Source: Stenotrophomonas sp. | GTDB lineage: Bacteria; Pseudomonadota; Gammaproteobacteria; Xanthomonadales; Xanthomonadaceae | Direction of reading: 5' to 3' | Assembly (NCBI GenBank): GCA_003510825.1 | Contig: DOKO01000010.1 | Location: forward strand, 1-15,390 | DNA length: 15,390 nucleotides | Part shown: positions 8,584 through 15,390 of the stretch, piece by piece | How the letters are laid out: every line of letters starts with the position of its first letter | Position numbering within the stretch: position 1 is the first letter of the stretch | Notes under the pieces: generated by a model | Databases searched by the model: none | Told to the model about the DNA's origin: nothing | The model's input: the letters and a program-made list of their open reading frames with translations, nothing else | Position numbers and translations under genes: made by a program

Positions 8584-9099
8584 TCAGCAGGCGTGTGCCA
8601 GGCAGCCCATCAGTGCGCGCTTCATGTGCCGCTTCACCGTGGACAGCGACAGCCCCAATTGCTCGCTGATGGCCTCGTAGCGCAGGCCATCGAACTGCGC
8701 CAGCAGGAACACCTGGCGTGCCATCGCCGGCAGGCCATCGAGCATCGCGTCGATCTGCTGCAGTGCTTCACGTACCAGCGCCTGTTCCTCCAGCGAGGGC
8801 AGCACCGGTTCGGGGAACTGCGCCAGATACTCCAGGTAGGCGCGTTCCAGTGCCTGGCGGCGGAACCAGTTGGCGGCCAGCCCGCGCGCTACCGTGGTCA
8901 GGAACGCGCGCGGCTCGCGCAGCGCGGCCAGATCGCGGCCCTGCAGCAGGCGTGCGAAGGTGTCCTGGGTCAGGTCATCGGCCACATCGCGATTGCCCAC
9001 GCGGCCGCTCAGCCAGCCCTGCAGCCACCGGTGGTGGTCGCGGTACAGCGTGCCGAGTTGCTCGTGGTGTGCGTGCATGCGGAAGGCGCGGTCGCGCAT
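8584..9099 (-). CDS. FecI-family ECF RNA polymerase sigma factor
   Basis: A 171-residue sigma-70 family protein of the extracytoplasmic-function group. Region 2 spans about 17-82: VADDLTQDTFARLL (39-52) is the core-binding helix, and PRAFLTTVARGLAANWFRRQ (63-82) is the -10 recognition and melting helix. Region 4 spans about 112-165: GLPAMARQVFLLAQFDGLRY leads into the helix-turn-helix EAISEQLGLSLSTVKRHMKR, which reads the -35 element. The sequence style matches iron-starvation sigma factors (FecI, FpvI). It is first in a unit with FecR, the TonB receptor and the di-heme protein, and would drive the receptor gene. A Fur-box-like site ends eight bases before this ATG, implying iron-controlled expression. 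No Shine-Dalgarno precedes 9099; an ATG at 9078 (MHAHHEQL) is an alternative start. Confidence 0.93.
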   Translation of the reverse strand: MRDRAFRMHAHHEQLGTLYRDHHRWLQGWLSGRVGNRDVADDLTQDTFARLLQGRDLAALREPRAFLTTVARGLAANWFRRQALERAYLEYLAQFPEPVLPSLEEQALVREALQQIDAMLDGLPAMARQVFLLAQFDGLRYEAISEQLGLSLSTVKRHMKRALMGCLAHAC

Positions 9100-9106
9100 G
9101 GATCGA

Positions 9107-9125
9107 AATGAGAATGATTCGCAAG
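9107..9125. promoter_or_regulatory. Fur-box-like operator of the sigma factor gene
   Basis: On the plus strand this reads AATGAGAATGATTCGCAAG. Compared with the common proteobacterial Fur site AATGAGAATGATTCTCATT it matches 16 of 19 positions, with the left half and centre intact. It lies 8 to 26 bases upstream of the sigma start codon, where bound Fur-Fe(II) would block transcription start. A loose CATACT -10 (minus strand, just upstream) would put the start site inside the box. This supports expression under iron limitation. Confidence 0.7.
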
Positions 9126-9251
9126 TATGGCATTGGCAGGGGCCGGGTGCCAGCCCCTATGCACGGATTGCGCGGGATCAACGCGCTGCCCACGGCCGCG
9201 GGCGCATGCTTGCCGCAGGCTGACCGACCCCACGGTGCAGTCGCAGCCACC

Positions 9252-9279
9252 CTTGAAACCGGGTGGGGCAACCGCATCT
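9252..9279 (+). promoter_or_regulatory. Sigma-32 (RpoH) heat-shock promoter of clpB
   Basis: CTTGAAA (9252-9258) is a perfect sigma-32 -35 element. After a 13-base spacer comes CCGCATCT (9272-9279), which differs from the CCCCATNT -10 consensus at one base. Transcription would begin near 9286, giving a leader of about 43 bases before the clpB ATG. Heat-shock control fits the known regulation of clpB. Confidence 0.85.
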
Positions 9280-9328
9280 TCCCTGCATCGCCGGCGCGGC
9301 CGGCACTGATGACCGATGAGGATTCGCA

Positions 9329-11914
<2,586 letters not shown>

Positions 11915-11923
11915 TGCGGTTGC

Positions 11924-11953
11924 GTTCGTCCCCGTCTACGGGCGGGGACGAAC
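11924..11953. terminator. Hairpin between clpB and the convergent small ORF
   Basis: GTTCGTCCCCG pairs with CGGGGACGAAC (11-bp perfect stem, 8-base loop), starting ten bases after the clpB stop. There is no T-run on either strand, so it is either a weak or factor-assisted terminator or an mRNA 3' end stabiliser. It overlaps the last codons of the 58-codon minus-strand ORF, whose TAG lies in the loop region. Confidence 0.55.
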
Positions 11954-12112
11954 CTGTCGGTAGCGCCCGTCCTCGCCGCTGGGCATGTCCAGGTGTTTCT
12001 CGGCTACAAATTTGTTTCCACCAGCATCGATCTCTTTCGGAGCTCCGTTGGCTTCAAACTGAGGTGGTAAACAAGTTGCGTCTGACAGGTCGGCATTGGC
12101 GTTCCTGCTCAT
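11936..12112 (-). CDS. Small 58-residue hypothetical protein (possible C-terminal part of the lipoprotein gene)
   Basis: A 58-codon frame that starts with ATG immediately after the TGA of the lipoprotein gene and in the same frame. AAGGAAGGA lies just upstream (the last lipoprotein codons), a very strong Shine-Dalgarno at about four to five bases, which argues for a real, coupled start. The product begins MSRNANADLSDATCLPPQFE and ends GRYRQVRPRP. It has one cysteine, no membrane segment and no signal peptide, so it would be cytosolic if made separately. Codon use is less GC-rich at third positions than in the core genes around it, as in the upstream lipoprotein. I do not recognise the family. 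The alternative is that the TGA is a nonsense mutation splitting one longer protein; the coding-like composition fits either view. Confidence 0.5.
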   Translation of the reverse strand: MSRNANADLSDATCLPPQFEANGAPKEIDAGGNKFVAEKHLDMPSGEDGRYRQVRPRP

Positions 12113-12778
12113 TCATTCCTTCCTTGGACCTATTTCGATCTTGTACGAAAAGTAGTCGCTGCGCTGGGCTTCCGGTACGGTCCTGATGAACCTGGAGGTC
12201 GGCATGCTGTCTGCGGGAGATGCGTTGCCTTCGCCGAGCAGCGGCTGGATGCTCTTGCTTGAGTATCGTGTCTCACTCCCGGCGTCTACGCTGGTGGAGA
12301 TCGTAAAGTAGGTGGGAGACTTGGAGCTGTCCGTTTTCAGTGCCGCGCCGACCAGGACTATTTCCCATTCGCAGGGGCCTCTCCCGTAGTAGTCGAGATC
12401 GAGGATGCCGTCGCGGAAGTACGTTCCCTTGTATGTGGTTGGATTGACTTTCCGTAGCGGAATATCGAGCGAGTGCTTGTCGATCCCGTAACGAACACCT
12501 TCGAAATTGTCGATGGGAGGCAGGCAGTCATTTGTGACCTGGTAGGTCACGTACGCGCCCGTTGCGTATATGTTCTCCGGCGCATCATGCGTCGTGACGA
12601 CAACCTCATTCGCTTCTTTGGGCGAAGGATTGGCCTGATAGGGCGGCGGCGTGCGTTCTTTACTCCCACATGCGGTCAGCAGCGGCAGCACTGCCAGCAA
12701 CAGCGGGCAGAGTGCGCGGGACACGACGTGTGCACTGATCCGGTGCCCTTCGAGTTCCATCATCAGCAGATCCAGCAT
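12113..12778 (-). CDS. Hypothetical lipoprotein
   Basis: A protein of about 221 residues with a bacterial lipoprotein signal: hydrophobic PLLLAVLPLLTAC, where LTAC is the lipobox and the cysteine would be lipidated, followed by GSKERTPPPYQ as a membrane-proximal linker. The mature part is probably periplasmic and beta-rich (VVVTTHDAP, GAYVTYQVTND, SPTYFTISTSVDAG). Two further cysteines (NDCLPP and GPCEWE) may form a disulfide. I do not recognise the family. The start is uncertain: ATG at 12778, ATG at 12763 or 12760, or GTG at 12724, which would give an ideal 19-residue signal peptide. None has a good Shine-Dalgarno. Codon use is AT-richer than in clpB and metY, suggesting acquired DNA. The 58-codon ORF follows directly after its stop. 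Confidence 0.75.
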   Translation of the reverse strand: MLDLLMMELEGHRISAHVVSRALCPLLLAVLPLLTACGSKERTPPPYQANPSPKEANEVVVTTHDAPENIYATGAYVTYQVTNDCLPPIDNFEGVRYGIDKHSLDIPLRKVNPTTYKGTYFRDGILDLDYYGRGPCEWEIVLVGAALKTDSSKSPTYFTISTSVDAGSETRYSSKSIQPLLGEGNASPADSMPTSRFIRTVPEAQRSDYFSYKIEIGPRKE

Positions 12779-12792
12779 CCTTGGATGTCTCA

Positions 12793-12822
12793 ACGATACG
12801 GCTGCGGATGAGTGGGTTTCAA
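12793..12822 (-). promoter_or_regulatory. Candidate sigma-70 promoter of the lipoprotein gene
   Basis: On the minus strand, TTGAAA (12822-12817, five of six) and TATCGT (12798-12793, four of six) are separated by 18 bases. The start site would be near 12786, which rules out the TTG at 12793 as start codon. Confidence 0.4.
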
Positions 12823-13022
12823 ATCAACAGAATTTCATGCTCAATTGAGTGATGAATATCTCATTTTTCCCCGCCAATTCCCGATGCGGCCGCTACGACC
12901 GCCATTCAAAGGCGTCACGACCGCGACCACAATCCATACTCGGGGTGTCGCATTTCTCTCGGTCTACAGTTCTTGCTGCCGCATTTCGGACAGATGCCGA
13001 GTGGGTTCGCCTCCTTTCTGCG

Positions 13023-13052
13023 TTGACCTGAAATTCACCCGAGGCAATTAAT
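13023..13052 (+). promoter_or_regulatory. Candidate promoter of the secreted four-Cys protein
   Basis: TTGACC (13023-13028, five of six) and ATTAAT (13047-13052, four of six) are 18 bases apart, about 75 bases before the ATG at 13128. The -35 element is good and the -10 is modest. Confidence 0.35.
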
Positions 13053-13127
13053 GTGGCGCGGCGGGGGTAATCGGCGTAATGCTGTATCCCTGCCGTGCCG
13101 CTATTGCTTACCAGGAGAAGGAATTCC

Positions 13128-13691
13128 ATGAAAATTTTCCGTACCATCCCGTTGTGCTTCGCTTTGGGTATCAGCGTTGTCCCGTCCGCCGTCATGGCGG
13201 CCAGCAGCGAACAGGTGCTGATGCCAAAGTTCGATGGCTATGTCAAAGCCTTTGAGGCGTCTGATCCGAAGACCGGCGACATCACCGAGTTCGTGCCCAA
13301 GGGGCAGACCGTGGAAGCCTGGACCGACATGATCACGGTCAACATTGCGCCCAATTCCGCATCGGTTTCGCCGCGCGAATTCCTCGGCATCATGGAAGCC
13401 GGCTGGCGCGGGGCCTGCCCGGATGCGCAGGCGAACTGGCTGCGTGAGGGTCAGGAACACGGTCGTCCGATGGCGGTGCTGATGCTCAGTTGCCCGCTCA
13501 ACCCCGCCACCGGCAAGCCTGAAACCTCCTGGATCAAGGGCATCCAGGGCCAAGAGGGCTTCTACACCGTGCAGAAGTCGTTCCGCACCGAGGTGAAGGA
13601 AGCTGACGTGGTGACCTGGGTGAAGTGGCTCAGTGGCGTGATGTTGTGCGGTGGCGGCGAGGGGCCCGCGTGCCCGGGCGACGGCCGCTGA
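13128..13691 (+). CDS. Secreted hypothetical protein with four cysteines
   Basis: A 187-residue protein with a clear Sec signal peptide (MKIFRT basic start, hydrophobic PLCFALGISVVPSAV, cleavage about VMA|A at 24/25). The mature part of about 163 residues has cysteines at 97, 122, 174 and 182, probably two disulfides, so it is likely periplasmic or secreted. VEAWTDMITVNI (62-73) and SFRTEVKEADVVTWVKWLSG (151-170) are the most family-like segments, but I cannot name the family. The start has AGGAG ten bases upstream and is well supported; the longer frame from 13095 is not. It precedes metY by 91 bases with no visible terminator between them, so part of the metY transcript may come from here. 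Codon use is closer to the host norm than the lipoprotein's. Confidence 0.85.
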   Translation: MKIFRTIPLCFALGISVVPSAVMAASSEQVLMPKFDGYVKAFEASDPKTGDITEFVPKGQTVEAWTDMITVNIAPNSASVSPREFLGIMEAGWRGACPDAQANWLREGQEHGRPMAVLMLSCPLNPATGKPETSWIKGIQGQEGFYTVQKSFRTEVKEADVVTWVKWLSGVMLCGGGEGPACPGDGR

Positions 13692-13782
13692 TAACCCGCA
13701 GTAAGGGCCTGATTGCCAGTGGCTCTGACCCGCGCGACACGGCTGCCCTATGGTGGCCGTTTCCCGGATGGAGTCAGGTGCG

Positions 13783-15069
13783 ATGAGTGACCCGCAGTGG
13801 CAACTGGAAACCCTGGCCGTGCATGGCGGCTACCGTCCCGACCCGACCACGCGTGCAGTGGCGGTGCCGATCTACCAGACCGTGGCCTACGCCTTCGATG
13901 ACACCCAGCACGGCGCGGACCTGTTCGACCTGAAGGTACCGGGCAACATCTACACCCGCATCATGAACCCCACCACCGATGTGCTGGAACAGCGCCTGGC
14001 CGCGCTGGAAGGCGGCATCGGTGCACTGGCGCTGGCCTCGGGGCAGGCGGCCATCACCTATGCCATCCAGACCATCGCCGAGGCCGGCGACAACATCGTG
14101 GCGGCCAGCGCGCTGTATGGCGGCAGCCTCAACCTGCTGGCGCACACCCTGCCGCAGTAAGGCATCACCGCGCGGTTTGCCGATCCGGCGGACCCTGCTG
14201 CGTTCGCCGCGCTCATCGACGAACGCACCAAGGCCGTGTTCGTCGAGTCCATCGGCAACCCGCGCGGCAATGTCACCGACATCGCCGCGATCGCCGAGGT
14301 GGCGCATGCCGCCGGTGTACCGCTGATCGTCGACAACACCGTGGCCACGCCGTTCCTGCTGCGCCCGTTCGAGCATGGCGCCGACATCGTGGTGCATTCG
14401 CTGACCAAGTACCTCGGCGGCCACGGCACCAGCCTGGGTGGCGCGATCGTCGACTCGGGCCGCTTCGACTGGGCCGCGCAGCGCAAACGCTTCGCGCGGC
14501 TGAACGAGCCAGACCCCAGCTACCACGGCGTGGTCTATACCGAAGCCCTCGGCCCGGCGGCGTATATCGGCCGCGCGCGGGTGGTGCCGCTGCGCAATAC
14601 CGGCGCCGCACTGTCGCCATTCAACGCCTTCCTGATCCTGCAGGGCATCGAAACCCTGGCCCTGCGCATGGAGCGGATCAACGCCAACGCACTGGCAGTG
14701 GCGCAGTACCTGCAGGCGCACGCCAAGGTGGCGTGGGTGCGCTACGCCGGCCTGGCCGACGACCCCGAACATGCCGCCGCGCAGCGCTACCTGGGCGGGC
14801 ACGGCTCCGGCGTGCTGACCTTCGGCCTGCCCGGCGGCCGCGACGCAGGCGCACGCTTCCTGGATGCCCTCAAGCTGTTCACCCGGCTGGTGAACCTGGG
14901 CGACGCGAAATCGCTGGCCACGCATCCGGCATCGACCACGCACCGCCAGCTGGATGCCGACGAACTGGCCCGTGCCGGCGTCAGCGAAGACACCGTGCGG
15001 CTGTCGATCGGCATCGAACACATCGGCGACCTGCGCGCCGACCTGGAGCAGGCGCTGGCGGCGGCCTGA
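13783..15069 (+). pseudogene. metY: O-acetylhomoserine sulfhydrylase (MetY-type) interrupted by an in-frame TAA
   Basis: The frame encodes a 428-codon cystathionine gamma-synthase-family PLP enzyme, the usual length for MetY, which makes homocysteine from O-acetylhomoserine and sulfide in methionine synthesis. Landmarks: [20 protein letters not shown] near the N-terminus, [20 protein letters not shown] (the substrate/phosphate region), ASGQAA, VDNTVATPFLLRP, and SLTKYLGGHG with PLP lysine 209. Codon 126 (14158-14160) is TAA between LPQ and GIT, where relatives carry an aromatic residue; TAC to TAA is one base change. The frame continues unbroken to the TGA at 15067-15069 with no other lesion, so the change is recent or a base-calling error. 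The first fragment (125 residues) lacks the PLP lysine, and the second lacks a good start (GTG at 14236 without a Shine-Dalgarno). The ATG at 13783 follows GGAG by nine bases. Confidence 0.85.
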
Positions 15070-15180
15070 TAGCTGCAGGCTTGGTCGTCATCGCCAGCGG
15101 CGATCACCACGCAGGGCAGGATGGGTTACGGTGGAACTGCCTCTCCAAGGCGTGGCAGAACTGGCAATCCCAGCAAGACG
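15070..15180. other. Spacer downstream of metY, no gene
   Basis: The 321 bases from 15070 to the window end contain no credible gene. This first part shows only a small hairpin, ATCGCC-AGC-GGCGAT (15090-15104). The terminator and hairpin repeats that follow are listed separately. A perfect 12-bp palindrome, GCTGCATGCAGC, lies at 15304-15315. Confidence 0.6.
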
Positions 15181-15217
15181 AATCCCCGACGGGTGCGGGC
15201 CCGCCGGGGATTTTTTT
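15181..15217 (+). terminator. Intrinsic terminator downstream of metY
   Basis: AATCCCCG (15181-15188) pairs with CGGGGATT (15205-15212). Inside it CGGG pairs with CCCG across one mismatch, with a loop of about six bases. Seven Ts (15211-15217) follow directly on the plus strand. This is a textbook rho-independent terminator for plus-strand transcription, 112 bases after the metY stop. Confidence 0.9.
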
Positions 15218-15231
15218 GTGCGGCCGGGTAA

Positions 15232-15272
15232 GGGGTCGGATCCGTTTTCCAACGGAAAACGGCTCTGACCCC
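15232..15272. repeat. Long near-perfect hairpin, intergenic repeat type
   Basis: GGGGTCGGATCCGTTTTCC pairs with GGAAAACGGCTCTGACCCC around an AAC loop: a 19-position stem with one G-T pair and one mismatch. Hairpins ending in GGGTC/GACCC around a run of T and A are common between genes in Xanthomonadaceae in my experience. It is probably a dispersed repeat and not a terminator, as no T-run follows. Confidence 0.7.
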
Positions 15273-15346
15273 GGTAAGCCAGAAACGCCCGGTTGACCCG
15301 GAGGCTGCATGCAGCGCACGCCACGAAGCCGGATTGATCGCAAGCG

Positions 15347-15370
15347 CATCCACGCATGGCGTGGATCTAC
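15347..15370 (-). repeat. SMAG/REP-type palindrome
   Basis: On the minus strand it starts with GTAG, then ATCCACGC, a CAT loop and GCGTGGAT. This is one of the commonest SMAG layouts of S. maltophilia. Together with 1823-1846 it is the main evidence for the host. Confidence 0.85.
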
Positions 15371-15372
15371 CG

Positions 15373-15390
15373 TGTCGACCAAGGTCGACA
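15373..15390. repeat. Second REP-type palindrome, cut by the window end
   Basis: TGTCGACC-AA-GGTCGACA is a perfect 8-bp stem directly after the SMAG element. The pair probably forms a composite repeat that continues beyond 15390. Confidence 0.7.

Larger units (their letters stand above)
12779..13127. other. AT-richer intergenic stretch without a supported gene
   Basis: This 349-base gap separates the divergent lipoprotein gene and the secreted four-Cys protein gene. It holds a candidate promoter for each, a perfect 10-bp palindrome CTCAATTGAG (12840-12849) that could be an operator, and the AGGAG ribosome site of the plus-strand gene (13113-13117). Short frames in it (12852-13031 plus, 12893 onward minus) lack good ribosome sites and recognisable sequence. 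Confidence 0.6.

Noticed and set aside
3595..9099. Methanobactin biosynthesis operon
   Set aside because: The gene types partly match (FecIR, receptor, di-heme enzyme), but there is no precursor peptide, MbnB/MbnC or MbnP, and the di-heme protein has the classic FWDGRA motif of CcpA-like enzymes.
12849..13031. Short plus-strand ORF of 60 codons in the AT-richer gap
   Set aside because: No good ribosome site, Ser/Arg-rich sequence without recognisable pattern; possible but not supported.
12893..13195. 100-codon minus-strand ORF
   Set aside because: It begins inside the secreted protein gene on the other strand and has no recognisable sequence or proper start context.
13692..13782. SAM or other methionine riboswitch upstream of metY
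   Set aside because: The 91-base gap shows no recognisable riboswitch core or leader terminator.
14236..15069. C-terminal metY fragment as an independent gene
   Set aside because: Same frame as metY, starts at an internal GTG without a ribosome site, and lacks the N-terminal part of the fold; best read as the remainder of the broken gene.

Overview
The window looks like chromosomal DNA of a Stenotrophomonas species, most likely the S. maltophilia complex (Xanthomonadaceae). The evidence is very high GC with strong G/C third positions, GTAG-headed palindromes of the SMAG type (1823-1846 and 15347-15370), and a lineage-typical gene content rich in TonB-dependent receptors. It holds ten protein genes that I support, one gene broken by a stop codon, and several regulatory sites and repeats. 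No rRNA, tRNA, CRISPR array or insertion sequence was seen.

Left part (1-3588): a membrane permease resembling xanthine/uracil carriers (+) converges on a glutathione S-transferase-like gene (-), with a SMAG hairpin between them. Divergent from the GST is a membrane-anchored DUF3014 protein (+).

Central minus-strand unit (9125 down to 3595): a FecI-type ECF sigma factor, a FecR-type anti-sigma regulator, a TonB-dependent receptor with an N-terminal signalling (STN) domain, and a periplasmic di-heme peroxidase-like cytochrome. A Fur-box-like sequence lies directly upstream of the sigma gene. This is a complete cell-surface signalling cassette: the outer-membrane receptor senses a ligand, FecR relays the signal across the inner membrane, and the sigma factor drives the receptor gene. 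The unusual part is the di-heme enzyme as last gene.

Right part (9252-15390): clpB (+) follows a near-consensus heat-shock sigma-32 promoter. Downstream is an AT-richer stretch (about 11990-13050) with a minus-strand lipoprotein gene and, directly after its stop codon and in the same frame, a 58-codon ORF with a strong Shine-Dalgarno. Both look like accessory DNA. Next come a secreted four-cysteine protein of unknown function (+) and a metY-type O-acetylhomoserine sulfhydrylase gene (+) interrupted by one in-frame TAA at codon 126. The window ends with a clear intrinsic terminator and three hairpin repeats.

The points most worth checking are the sigma/FecR/receptor/di-heme operon, the stop-split lipoprotein pair in low-GC DNA, and the metY nonsense codon.
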